64,000 bases of DNA from Prolixibacter bellariivorans ATCC BAA-1284 (GTDB lineage: Bacteria > Bacteroidota > Bacteroidia > Bacteroidales > Prolixibacteraceae): positions 22,290 through 86,289 of the forward strand of contig NZ_JHXO01000014.1 in assembly GCF_000621705.1 (NCBI RefSeq), given 5' to 3'. The notes beneath the pieces are model-generated. The model was not told the origin of the DNA. It saw only the letters and a program-made list of their open reading frames with translations, and did no database searches. Position numbers and translations under genes: made by a program. Within the stretch, counting starts at the first letter, position 1; each line of letters opens with the position of its first letter. This document shows positions 1-8,261 of the stretch, piece by piece.

Positions 1-111
1 AGAAATTGTTGAAAGTTTTCTGATTCCCGGTTTGTATTTCCATTATCAACGAACTTTTTGTACGCGATTATACCAGTCATAATAAATAGTTATCCATTAT
101 TCACTCCATTC

Positions 112-1044
112 TCACCGGACCACCACTAAATCATTTCGGGGGTGCTTCTTTTCAAGTATTTCGGTTTGCTTTTCAGTGCTTACGTGGGTATAGATTTGTG
201 TTGTCAGGATGGAACTGTGCCCTAAGATGTTCTGAATGTATTTGATATCGACATCCTGCTCCAACAGCAAGGTGGCAAACGTATGCCTAAAAACGTGTGG
301 CGTTACGTTCTTTGTGATGTTGCATTTTTTTCGGTATTTCCGAATCATCAACCGGACAGACTGTTCTGACAGCCGGTTACCAAAGCGGTTAATAAAGAAG
401 TATTCCTGTGTCCCAATTACCGCTGAAAACAACCGGTAGTAATTTCTCAAAGCTCTTTTAATGTCTGCATTTATGATTTGAATATTCCGCTCTTTGCTCC
501 CTTTCCCATTCACTCTTACAGATGAAAAATCAATCCCGATATCAGCGTACTTCAGTGAACAAAGTTCAGAAACGCGTACCCCGGTACCAAACAGTAATTC
601 AAATACAGCCACATCCCGTACTTTTTCCATATAAGCATACGAGTCGGGCTTCCCTTCCATATCACGAAGTTCCCGGTAAGCTGCCTGGAACAGTTGGGTA
701 ATCTCCTCTATGTTCATGACCCGGGGTAGAACTTTCGGTTCTTTTATCCGAATCCGAACCTTCCGAAACGGATTTGTCTCGATAAATTCTTCAAATTCCA
801 AAAAATTAAACATGGCTTTGGTGGCCGCCAGCTTTCTTTTGATAGTCTTGGGCTTGAAACGAGAGAGAAACTGCACATAATGTTTTAGTTCCTCCTTTCC
901 AATCTGAGACACGTCGGTCAAACCGTATTGCGTAAGCATATGTGATTTGAACTGTGCCAAATCGATTGAATATGCTTTCAATGTTTTGCTACTTAACCGC
1001 TTTTCAAACTCACAATGAAATAGGAACTTCTCAATTGCCTCCAT
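112..1044 (-). CDS. Tyrosine recombinase / integrase (XerC/D-like)
   Basis: Site-specific recombinase that would cut and join DNA through a covalent phosphotyrosine. From the chosen start it is 310 residues, the usual size for XerC/D-like enzymes. An N-terminal SAM-like core-binding domain (about residues 1-90) precedes the catalytic domain. The catalytic set is visible: Arg in GTGVRVSEL, HxxR in HVFRHTFA, His in ILGHSS and the Tyr nucleophile in TQIYTHVS near the C-terminus. The frame stays open 45 codons further upstream (to 1179), but that stretch resembles no recombinase N-terminus, so I start at the Met of MEAIEKFLFHC. It sits at the window edge with no recognisable partner genes, so it may belong to an integrated element lying to the left, or be a stand-alone recombinase. 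Confidence 0.88.
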   Translation of the reverse strand: MEAIEKFLFHCEFEKRLSSKTLKAYSIDLAQFKSHMLTQYGLTDVSQIGKEELKHYVQFLSRFKPKTIKRKLAATKAMFNFLEFEEFIETNPFRKVRIRIKEPKVLPRVMNIEEITQLFQAAYRELRDMEGKPDSYAYMEKVRDVAVFELLFGTGVRVSELCSLKYADIGIDFSSVRVNGKGSKERNIQIINADIKRALRNYYRLFSAVIGTQEYFFINRFGNRLSEQSVRLMIRKYRKKCNITKNVTPHVFRHTFATLLLEQDVDIKYIQNILGHSSILTTQIYTHVSTEKQTEILEKKHPRNDLVVVR

Positions 1045-1387
1045 GCTATGTTTATGTTTACTATTCAGGAGGACAAATAACGCACTTATTCCTCGCAAAC
1101 ATTCAATAGCAAGTAGTTTTGGTCTCCCAAATAAACGAGAAACCAAGGGGTTCCGGTCTGCCTCGTTACCGCCATGCACTTCAAGGCAGAGAATATTACT
1201 TGAACAGCAATATTCCTCTGTGCTAAAACATTATCAAAGTCAAAGGAACAAAAACACACAAAAACAAGGAGAGTAAACTATTACAGGAAATACCAAACGG
1301 GTGAGCATTTGCGTTCTTTTCAATAGACAGATGAAGGATGTAAGGGTAAACATCCATCACCACGCGATAGTATATCGTGGTCTTAGT

Positions 1388-1652
1388 TCAGTCCCTGGAG
1401 CCGGAGTGTTTCAGGGGCTTTTTATGGGCTTAAAATTCTTTTTATAGAGAACTTCTTCCTGTACTTTTATCTCTTAAGAAACAATGATTATGTTGATTAA
1501 TAGAAAGGCTTACAAGCGAATTGTTTCCTTCTTTTGTTGGAAGATGCTAATCTTCCGGGGACTTGTCATAAAAGTACCAAAAGGACAAGTTAAAGTGATC
1601 CTGCTACCCGCGTCATGGTTTTGTTTTTTCCGGCCCACATGCCTGAATCCCC
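1388..1652 (+). repeat. Modular dispersed repeat, copy 1 (interrupted)
   Basis: Left part (1388-1472) is almost identical to 7082-7163: a CAGGGGCT-type hairpin followed by the same 50-60 bases. The hairpin arms GTACTTTTAT and ATAAAAGTAC, adjacent in copy 3, are separated here by about 91 extra bases (1473-1563) that contain their own small hairpin, GGAAGAT/ATCTTCC. The right part carries the shared block from AAAGTGATCCTGC to GCCTGAATCCCC. Confidence 0.75.
1390..1423 (+). terminator. Terminator-like hairpin within repeat copy 1
   Basis: Stem AGTCCCTG (1390-1397) pairs with CAGGGGCT (1412-1419) with one G-T pair and is followed by TTTTT. The same hairpin occurs in repeat copy 3, so it may be a repeat module rather than the terminator of a particular gene; no plus-strand gene lies just upstream. 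Confidence 0.5.
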
Positions 1653-1733
1653 ATTCCTTTTTGCTGATAATAACCGCTGTAGTTCGTAGCAAGATTTATG
1701 TAGCGAATGCAACCGCCTGCTATGTATTGACAT

Positions 1734-1769
1734 AAAAAAGCTCCAACCTAAATGACCGGTCGGAGCTTT
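1734..1769 (-). terminator. Rho-independent terminator of the 3776-1793 gene pair
   Basis: On the minus strand AAAGCTCCGACC pairs with GGTTGGAGCTTT over 12 bp with one G-T pair and a 9-nt loop, followed by a T run. It begins about 24 nt beyond the stop codon of the gene ending at 1793. Confidence 0.85.
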
Positions 1770-1792
1770 CCTTATTATTTAAATCAATCAGA

Positions 1793-2344
1793 TTACCACC
1801 TTTTCAAATCAAACCCAATATTCAACTGCAAAGCGATTGGAAAAAAACCATTGTTTCCTTTTGTATCGAAATAGTAAACGGGCCCAACATCAAACAGTAG
1901 GTGAAATTTACCGTAGCTACGCTGAAGTCCCCACGTGGGACCAAACGCAAAATCAATATTGTCTTTTCGGATAATATTATGGGAGGCAATCTCTTTAAAA
2001 TTTGTCAGTAATCTTAATGACCAGTAGTTACCAGAATTGAATGCGATATTTTTTCCTTTTGTCAACCGGGAGTCTCTGTTGTAAAAAAGTTTATATGATA
2101 AATCCAGAAATGGTGCTACAAAATACGTAATTCCGGAATTCGTGTAACTCAGGTTTAAATAACTGCCACTTACTCCAACACCTGTATTAGCAGTTAATGT
2201 CGTTCTATCTGACACAGGTAACTCACATTCGACACCCGGACTGAGGATATTAGCCCTCAGAATCGTTTGTAAATCCGGAGGTGCTTCCTGACCAAAAACA
2301 TTAAAACTGACTAAAACAAATAGAAAACACAGTAGTTTCTTCAT
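1793..2344 (-). CDS. Predicted outer-membrane beta-barrel protein, unknown function
   Basis: A 183-residue protein with a clear Sec signal peptide (about residues 1-18, ending FNVFGQ). The mature part alternates polar and aromatic residues in short strands (GVSGSYLNLSY, YFVAPFLDLSYKLFY, FDVGPVYYF) and ends in FDLKRW, consistent with a small outer-membrane barrel with a C-terminal aromatic. It lies 19 nt downstream of the lipoprotein gene ending at 2364 and is followed by a strong terminator, so the two form a bicistronic unit. I do not recognise the family; the barrel call rests on composition and pattern only. Confidence 0.6.
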   Translation of the reverse strand: MKKLLCFLFVLVSFNVFGQEAPPDLQTILRANILSPGVECELPVSDRTTLTANTGVGVSGSYLNLSYTNSGITYFVAPFLDLSYKLFYNRDSRLTKGKNIAFNSGNYWSLRLLTNFKEIASHNIIRKDNIDFAFGPTWGLQRSYGKFHLLFDVGPVYYFDTKGNNGFFPIALQLNIGFDLKRW

Positions 2345-2363
2345 CGCATATATGTATTATTGG

Positions 2364-3776
2364 TTATTTAAAAGTAATTCTAACTCCTCTCCATGTAGCT
2401 CCCCTTCTGGCAGCACCATACATAATTGTATTTTGCAGAAATGTATATTTTGCCGTGAGATTTTTATATCCGGCAAAACCTAAACCATTTCCACCACTAT
2501 AAGTTGCTCCAATAGTCCCTCCACTACTATTCGCAATAATCATGGTATACTTATCAGTACTCGATCTGCTATCATAAAAAGGAGCTAAAGAAACTTTGGT
2601 TGTAGTAATATAACTACTTCTTGGCAATAAACGAATTGCCTCCAATTGTTTACTCGGATTTGTAAACTTGTTGTTCAAAAACTTAACCGATGCTTTTCCT
2701 GCTGCAGTACAGGCATTCCAGAGTGCGCCAACTTTGTCTTTTTGAGAAAAATCAATATCTAATCCCAAAATATCAAACGTTTTCCAGTTTCTACTCAAAA
2801 AACGCGATTGACTATATTCAAGATCCTGCACTACTTTGGTCTTATAACGAAATGTAGGAAGATGATTGTTATTTGGGTCAAAATCGGGGCCGAAAATATT
2901 CTTAGGCCACTTCTCTTTTAGGTTTAAAACTTCCCATCCGTCAATAATTTCATCACACCCCTGCTTTCGCCAAACACCTGTCCATCCTTTTTTCTGAGTT
3001 TTTGTTTTTATCCCCATTTCAGAATAAAAGGGAAATCTCTGTGCATAAAATTTAACGTCAACACGATGTTTGCTGTCAAAATAGTTTCTGACACTTTTGG
3101 AAAATCCCCAAATATTGTCCCACGATTTGCCGGCGATTGTTCTACCATCATCGATATCCTGCCACTCAGTATCCGACGGAAAAGATGCTGATTTAATAAT
3201 CTGTATGTCAACACCAGGCGATACATCTATTGGTTCTTTCTGTCGAAAAGTATCATAGAAGTATAATCCGGAATACTTGCTGACTTTGTACATTCCAGCT
3301 TCAATTGAATAGCCAAGAGCATTGGTTACTGGTTCACAATCGTCAAGTATTTTATCATCTATAGTCAATTCTTTCAACCAATCTGAATTTTCCAGGTTCG
3401 TGAAAAAAGTACCTTGTTTCGTAATCCTAAAAAAAACATTTCCGATAACAATCTCGTACTGTTCATTTAGAAAATGTTTTAACAAATCACTACAAATCAA
3501 CGTGTCTTCCTCATCTCCTCCAAGTGTCTCGGATTTCAACGGCTTAGCCTCACTGAGACTCGTTATATGGCTGATCTCTGTGGGGAGCACATTTTCGTTA
3601 CGAAACTGTTCAACAGAATTTAAAAATTGCTCTTGTGAAGAAAACTGAGCCACGTCTTTTAATTTCTGATTCACTATTAAATTCTCATCTGTCTTGGTTA
3701 TCTGCTCTCGCTCACAAGAAGAGAATACACCAGTTAATATGATTGCAATATACAAGATTAGATTTAAGTTCTTCAT
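2364..3776 (-). CDS. Predicted lipoprotein of unknown function
   Basis: 470 residues beginning with a lipoprotein signal (hydrophobic core then GVFSSC, Cys at about residue 20), so anchored in a membrane outside the cytoplasm. The rest is a hydrophilic, aromatic-rich domain with no motif I recognise; its C-terminal part is Gly/Ser/Thr-rich and strand-like (for example IIANSSGGTIGATYSGGNG). It is the first gene of a two-gene unit with the small barrel-like protein at 1793-2344. Base composition here is AT-richer than in the PUL genes. No function is assigned. Confidence 0.6.
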   Translation of the reverse strand: MKNLNLILYIAIILTGVFSSCEREQITKTDENLIVNQKLKDVAQFSSQEQFLNSVEQFRNENVLPTEISHITSLSEAKPLKSETLGGDEEDTLICSDLLKHFLNEQYEIVIGNVFFRITKQGTFFTNLENSDWLKELTIDDKILDDCEPVTNALGYSIEAGMYKVSKYSGLYFYDTFRQKEPIDVSPGVDIQIIKSASFPSDTEWQDIDDGRTIAGKSWDNIWGFSKSVRNYFDSKHRVDVKFYAQRFPFYSEMGIKTKTQKKGWTGVWRKQGCDEIIDGWEVLNLKEKWPKNIFGPDFDPNNNHLPTFRYKTKVVQDLEYSQSRFLSRNWKTFDILGLDIDFSQKDKVGALWNACTAAGKASVKFLNNKFTNPSKQLEAIRLLPRSSYITTTKVSLAPFYDSRSSTDKYTMIIANSSGGTIGATYSGGNGLGFAGYKNLTAKYTFLQNTIMYGAARRGATWRGVRITFK

Positions 3777-4374
3777 GTTTATTTTATTAAATAAATATTC
3801 AAACTACAATGAAAAAGAACAAGTCTTTAAAGCTCTATCTTGGGGTAGTTTTATAGCAACAGAGCCCAACGAAATAAAGACCTTTTAAACGAATTATCTC
3901 ATAGACAAATAGATTTAGTATGTTTGTACTAAAATGACAAATAGGTATACAAAGGTTTTTGACAAAACCTCTGTATTATTCTATAGCAGCACTATTAAAA
4001 TCTTTATGATCTCCTAAGAAATAGGTGCGAGAAAAACATAGATACTGACTGAATCTAATTCAATGATCACTAATCAAAAACTAATTATGTTTCGTCGAAT
4101 CGCAATTCATATCAATTGTAGTGCTAAACGTGTAAATGTTTTGGTCTTTTTTCATTTCTGTTGATTTCGAATGGCGGGATAAAAGTAATTCAAGTATTTG
4201 ATAAATCAATATTTATTCGTTCACCTCAATGATGTTCTAAATAACATAATTTTTCTTCGCTTAACAGATCTGACCGTTCATCAAAAAAATGCTCACGTTT
4301 ATCAAAAATTTCGGTTACTCAAAAAAAAATCAAAAAGCTGCATTTTCTTTCGTTCGGGAAATCTTTACTAATGA

Positions 4375-4490
4375 AATAATCGATTTGTTGGGTCTCCACA
4401 TGCGAACTTCTGCCCGGGTTATACCGAGACTTCGGGAACTGGCCATCGCACCTATTGCCTTCGGGCGATATGGGGAATGAGAAATTTTGA
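4375..4490 (+). repeat. Dispersed repeat B, copy 1
   Basis: Shares an ordered series of short blocks with 22449-22560: CTGCCCGGG, a GGGAAC-GGCC block, CGCACCTAT/CACACCTAT, a CGGGCGAT/CCGGCGAT block and GGGGAATGAGAAA/GGGAGAATGGAAA. Divergence is substantial but the order and spacing hold. Confidence 0.6.
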
Positions 4491-4530
4491 TTGACCCAGG
4501 CACCCTGAATAGAAATATCGAGGAACAGGA

Positions 4531-4650
4531 CATTATAACTACCAGCGGAAAATACTTAGTACTACATGGAGTAAAACCTCATAACCATTTGCAGAAAATA
4601 CTTAGTACCATTTTTGAAGAAGCCTTATAACCACATGTGGCTGGTAGTAG
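4531..4650 (+). repeat. Three approximate 46-bp tandem units
   Basis: The marker ATAAC falls at 4535, 4581 and 4627, exactly 46 bases apart. GAAAATACTTAGTAC follows in the first two units, while the third decays after ATAACCACATG. The units are too few and too degenerate for a CRISPR array. Confidence 0.7.
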
Positions 4651-4687
4651 TAAGATAATTTTCCCTGCTGCGAAGCGCTGGAGTTTC

Positions 4688-4753
4688 TTCTTCATCTCGC
4701 AAGGGAAAGTTCTTCATCTTCGTCAGGAAAGTTCTTCATCTCGCGGAGGTGAA
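4688..4753 (+). repeat. Three 22-bp tandem units
   Basis: TTCTTCATCT recurs with its CATCT at 4693, 4715 and 4737, a 22-base period; each unit continues with a GGAAAG-like tail. The region is non-coding on both strands as far as I can tell. Confidence 0.75.
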
Positions 4754-4800
4754 ATGAGGTTTGGGCTGTGATGGACCCTAAAAAGGCTGATTCCATGAGA

Positions 4801-4941
4801 ATAAAAATACTTCTTTCTGTACTTCTATCTTGTTATAAAAGTACCAAAAGCCCCGATGCTTCGGGGAAGTCAAAGTGATCCTGCTACCCGCGTCATGGTT
4901 TTGTCTTTTCCGGCCCACATGCCTGAATCCCCGCACAAAAC
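4801..4941 (+). repeat. Modular dispersed repeat, copy 2
   Basis: Hairpin arms GTACTTCTAT (4819-4828) and ATAAAAGTAC (4835-4844), then a second perfect hairpin CCCCGA-tgct-TCGGGG (4851-4866), then the conserved block from CAAAGTGATCC to GAATCCCCGCACAAAAC. The second hairpin replaces the short GGACAAG spacer seen in copies 1 and 3. Confidence 0.8.
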
Positions 4942-4996
4942 CATTCCCTTAATTCCACATTTTCTTTCATCTGTTTGAATTTTGTAATTTCACCAA

Positions 4997-5890
4997 ATGA
5001 ATATAAGCGAAGATTTAAATGCATTTTATCGCAGGATTAAATATGAACCCGGCGAAACCATATCGCGCAGTAAGCCTCATATCAACGTCTTTGAACGAAA
5101 ATCCTGCATAAGCAACTACCCTTATTCAAGAAGGGATTATTACAAAGTGACACTGATTTTGGAAGAAGGTCAGCTTGATTACGCCGACAAAAGCATCCAT
5201 ATCGATAGACCGGCATTGCTATTTTCCAACCCGATGATTCCCTATAATTGGCAGAGTCTTGCAAATAACCAGGCTGGTTGGTTTTGTATTTTCAACGAAC
5301 CATTTGTCAAACAACGGGACGAGCTGTTAACCGACCTTCCAATGTTCCGGTTGGGACACGAGAAGGTTTATTTCCCGAACGACACCTCAGTAAAGGAAAT
5401 AGCCGATATATACCGGAAGATGATGGAAGAAAATGAAGGTACCTATGTTTACAAACAAGACATTCTGCGCAATTACCTGCACCTGATTATTCATCACGCG
5501 CTTAAAACGGAACCGGTCAGGAATTATGAAAAGACACAGAATGCTGCATCGAGGATTACCTCTCTTTTCCTTGAACTGCTGGAAAGACAGTTTCCTATCG
5601 ACTCGATGCAAAATCAGTTACAATTAAAATCGGCCGGCGATTTCGCCCGTCAGCTTTCGGTACACACCAACCACCTCAACAGGGCCGTGAAAGAGATTAC
5701 CGGCAAAACAACCACCGAACACATCACGAGCCGGATCGTTATTGAAGCGAATGAGTTGCTTGTTCATACTGATTGGCCGGTTGCCGAAATCGCGTACTGC
5801 CTTGGCTTCGATTATTCCGCTTATTTCAATATTCTTTTCAAAAAAGCAACAGGCATGACCCCAAAAGAAGCAAGGATGAAAATTGTTTGA
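4997..5890 (+). CDS. AraC-family transcriptional regulator
   Basis: 297 residues. The N-terminal two thirds form a cupin-like sensing domain (segments such as [10 protein letters not shown] and [14 protein letters not shown] are typical of AraC regulators with an arabinose-binding-like fold). The C-terminal 100 residues are a double helix-turn-helix: first helix pair at [19 protein letters not shown], second at [19 protein letters not shown], ending in the usual [13 protein letters not shown]. It lies immediately upstream of, and on the same strand as, an aldo/keto reductase gene, an arrangement often seen when the regulator controls the reductase; that link is inference. The inducer is unknown. 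Confidence 0.88.
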   Translation: MNISEDLNAFYRRIKYEPGETISRSKPHINVFERKSCISNYPYSRRDYYKVTLILEEGQLDYADKSIHIDRPALLFSNPMIPYNWQSLANNQAGWFCIFNEPFVKQRDELLTDLPMFRLGHEKVYFPNDTSVKEIADIYRKMMEENEGTYVYKQDILRNYLHLIIHHALKTEPVRNYEKTQNAASRITSLFLELLERQFPIDSMQNQLQLKSAGDFARQLSVHTNHLNRAVKEITGKTTTEHITSRIVIEANELLVHTDWPVAEIAYCLGFDYSAYFNILFKKATGMTPKEARMKIV

Positions 5891-5975
5891 ATTTTATAAT
5901 TTTCCGCTTGAATCGTCTTACTTTCCCGTAGATAACTGCCCTAATTTTGTCTTATCATCATTCAAAACATTCACT

Positions 5976-6965
5976 ATGAAGTACAGAGTATTAGGAAGAA
6001 CAAATGAAAAACTTTCCGCCATTGGATTAGGCTGCATGGGTATGTCTCATGTTTACGGTGAAAGAGATGACAAAGAAAGTATTGCTACGTTGCACAAGGC
6101 ACTCGACCTCGGCATTAACTTTTGGGATACAGCTGACTTCTATGGAGGCGGTGAAAATGAAAAACTCATATCGAAAGTATTAAAAACCAACAGGGATAAA
6201 GTTTTTATTGCCACCAAATTCGGTTTTAAATATACCGGAGAAAAGCATCTTGCCAGCAGTTTCGAAGGCTCTCCTGAGTATATGCGCAAAGCTGTCGAAC
6301 TTAGCCTGCAAAGGTTGGGCATTGAAACTATCGATTTGTATTATGCACACCGCGTTGATCCGAACGTCCCGATTGAAGAAACAGTTGGTGCGATGGCTGA
6401 ACTGGTTGATGAAGGGAAAGTACGTTACCTCGGCCTTTCCGAAGCATCCGTTACCAATATCAAAAAAGCAAATGCAGTGCACCCCATTTCGGCATTACAA
6501 AGTGAATATTCCCTCCTGACCAGGGATGTCGAGAAAAAGATACTGCCGGAAATCACTGCAATGGGTATCACGTTCGTTCCTTTTTCACCACTGGGCAGGG
6601 GTATGTTCACCGAAAATTTCAACATAGCTAATATTCCTACAGGCGATATTCGTCTGGGTTTGCCGCGTTTTCAGGGAGAACACCTGGTGAACAATCAAAA
6701 ACTGATGAAAGCGTTGGATGAATTTGCCCTCGAAAAAAACATCAATACAGCTCAACTTGCATTAGCCTGGATATTGGCTAAAGGAGAAAACATCATCCCT
6801 ATTCCCGGCACCAAGAAACGCAAATACCTGGAGTTAAATGCTGCTGCTGCAAACATCGAATTTACGGCAGATGAAGTAGCAGAAATTGAGTCCATCATTA
6901 CCCGGTTTCCCAATACGGGTGACCGGTATCCTGAATCGGCAATGAGACTGGTCGACAAGGACTAA
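5976..6965 (+). CDS. Aldo/keto reductase
   Basis: 329-residue NADPH-dependent carbonyl reductase of the aldo/keto reductase superfamily, (beta/alpha)8 barrel, cytosolic. The catalytic set is visible: Asp and Tyr in FWDTADFYG, Lys in FIATKFGF, His in YYAHRVDP. Cofactor-binding features include [10 protein letters not shown] and IIPIPGTKK, typical of the YajO/Tas-like AKR branch. The frame extends 31 codons upstream into the end of the AraC gene, but the family N-terminus starts MKYRVLGR, so I use the ATG at 5976. TAATTTTG at 5942-5949 fits the TAnnTTTG -7 element, suggesting its own promoter; I see no good -33 partner. Likely controlled by the upstream AraC regulator (inference). Substrate unknown. 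Confidence 0.9.
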   Translation: MKYRVLGRTNEKLSAIGLGCMGMSHVYGERDDKESIATLHKALDLGINFWDTADFYGGGENEKLISKVLKTNRDKVFIATKFGFKYTGEKHLASSFEGSPEYMRKAVELSLQRLGIETIDLYYAHRVDPNVPIEETVGAMAELVDEGKVRYLGLSEASVTNIKKANAVHPISALQSEYSLLTRDVEKKILPEITAMGITFVPFSPLGRGMFTENFNIANIPTGDIRLGLPRFQGEHLVNNQKLMKALDEFALEKNINTAQLALAWILAKGENIIPIPGTKKRKYLELNAAAANIEFTADEVAEIESIITRFPNTGDRYPESAMRLVDKD

Positions 6966-7081
6966 TGTAATTTGAACAATGTTGTCCTCTGTAACCTATA
7001 ATTGTTTTCATCAAGGTACGGAAATAAAGGATGTCATGGGAAAAGCGACCTTCGCTCCGCGATAGGATATCATCATCCGTA

Positions 7082-7262
7082 TTCAGCCCCTGGAATGCGT
7101 TTTCAGGGGCTTTTTATGGGCTTAAAATTCTTTTTATAGAGAACTTCTTCCTGTACTTTTATCTTGTCATAAAAGTACCAAAAGGACAAGTCAAAGTGAT
7201 CCTTCCTCCCGCCTCATGGTTTGGTCTTTTCCTACCCACTTCCCGGAATCCCTGTGCAAAAC
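7082..7262 (+). repeat. Modular dispersed repeat, copy 3 (most complete)
   Basis: Begins with the CAGGGGCT hairpin, continues with the block shared with 1420-1472, then a perfect 10-bp inverted repeat GTACTTTTAT (7153-7162) / ATAAAAGTAC (7169-7178) around a 6-nt loop, the spacer GGACAAG, and the conserved right block ending GGAATCCCTGTGCAAAAC. Confidence 0.85.
7085..7115 (+). terminator. Terminator-like hairpin downstream of the aldo/keto reductase
   Basis: AGCCCCTG (7085-7092) pairs with CAGGGGCT (7104-7111), extended inward by a G-T and two A-T pairs, followed by TTTTT. It lies about 120 nt after the reductase stop codon and could end that transcript, although the same hairpin is part of repeat copy 1. 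Confidence 0.6.
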
Positions 7263-7283
7263 ACAAGACCCAATATCGATTAA

Positions 7284-8162
7284 TCAGGTCGAAAACAGAT
7301 AGATAGCCACCAACGCCAATCCAAAACCGATCATCATGGCCGGATTAGGCATAACAGCGTAAATTAACAACGACAATACGATTGTTATCATTGGAGATAG
7401 AGACGTCATCGGAGAAACGACAATCGCTTTTCCGTAACGCATGGCATAAACCAGTGTAAGCGCTCCAACAGCGTTCAGCACCTGAATCATGGCGGCCAGA
7501 TAAGGCCCTTTAAATCCCCAGTTGATATTCTGCTCAAAGTCGGTCATCATTAACGCAAACGGAATTAAAAGGATACCAGATAAAGCCATATAAGTGAAAA
7601 TACTTTCGGCAGACATTTTATTATTGGCAACTTTCATAAAAAATCCTTGTACCCCCCACATAACAAATACCAAGACCGATAATCCCAGCCATAAATATCC
7701 CTTTACTTCCAGTTTCTCGGGTTTCATATAGGAAAGAAGAAATATGGCAAGCAATGCCAGAATAATTCCAATCCAACTTCTTCTGTTGGCCGTCTCTCTC
7801 AATATCGAGACTGATAGAATGATAGTGACTACAGGATAAAGCGAAACGATTGGAAAAATGATGTAGGCAGGACCTTCTCTCAATGCTTCGAATAAAATAA
7901 GTTGTCCTCCGGCGCCAGTCAATCCAATCAGAGTCCCATAAAAAACAGATTCAAGATTATATTCCAACTTGAATTTTATCAGTTTCAACGCAATCAGCGC
8001 ACATGGAATCATCGTTAGTGCCCACATTGTATATCCAAGTGTCGCAGGAAATCCGGCTTTTTCCGGGATTTCGATTAAAGCTCCCCATATTCCCCAGGTA
8101 ATCGTTGTTACGACGGCATAGATTAGCCATAAATTGTTTTTCATTCCAGTTCTGCTCTTCAT
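7284..8162 (-). CDS. EamA/DMT-superfamily transporter
   Basis: 292-residue inner-membrane protein with about ten hydrophobic helices in two homologous halves, the duplicated EamA fold of the drug/metabolite transporter superfamily. Landmarks include an N-terminal VVTTITWGIWG helix, a mid-protein WLGLSVLVFVMWG that starts the second half, and a final short helix. It is the last gene of the minus-strand run from the first PUL, about 100 nt after the PKD lipoprotein gene, so it may be co-transcribed with it. DMT members move sugars (RhaT-type), amino acids or drugs; a role in carrying the released monosaccharide across the inner membrane is possible but unproven. A second Met at 8144 is an alternative start. 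Confidence 0.8.
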   Translation of the reverse strand: MKSRTGMKNNLWLIYAVVTTITWGIWGALIEIPEKAGFPATLGYTMWALTMIPCALIALKLIKFKLEYNLESVFYGTLIGLTGAGGQLILFEALREGPAYIIFPIVSLYPVVTIILSVSILRETANRRSWIGIILALLAIFLLSYMKPEKLEVKGYLWLGLSVLVFVMWGVQGFFMKVANNKMSAESIFTYMALSGILLIPFALMMTDFEQNINWGFKGPYLAAMIQVLNAVGALTLVYAMRYGKAIVVSPMTSLSPMITIVLSLLIYAVMPNPAMMIGFGLALVAIYLFST

Positions 8163-8261
8163 GCGTAAATTTTCCTTTCCTAAAAAGTCATTTTCCGGCT
8201 ACAAATATCAAAAACGGGAAAAAGTTCGTTAAAACCAACCTCTTCCCGTTAATTTGACACC

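Larger units (their letters stand above)
1180..1792. other. Intergenic stretch with repeat copy and hairpins
   Basis: About 600 bases without a convincing gene. It holds copy 1 of the modular dispersed repeat (1388-1652), a terminator-like hairpin at its left end (1390-1423) and the terminator of the downstream minus-strand gene pair (1734-1769). Short open frames here read through repeat sequence and show no protein-like features. Confidence 0.6.
3777..4996. other. 1.2-kb gene-free region with repeats
   Basis: No convincing gene. 3777-4290 is AT-rich and shows nothing I can name. 4375-4490 is copy 1 of dispersed repeat B. 4531-4650 holds three 46-bp tandem units, 4688-4753 three 22-bp tandem units, and 4801-4941 is copy 2 of the modular repeat. 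A 63-codon frame at 4289-4480 runs into repeat B and is treated as spurious. Confidence 0.6.

Noticed and set aside
1045-1179. Recombinase start 45 codons further upstream
   Set aside because: The added stretch has no resemblance to recombinase N-termini and would make the protein unusually long.
1484-1735. Small 83-codon gene
   Set aside because: It runs through the modular repeat and its insertion; the same repeat elsewhere does not preserve the frame.
4289-4480. Small 63-codon gene
   Set aside because: Its second half is dispersed repeat B, which also occurs at 22449-22560 without a matching frame.
4531-4650. Possible CRISPR array
   Set aside because: Only three degenerate 46-bp units with no distinct repeat/spacer pattern and no cas genes.
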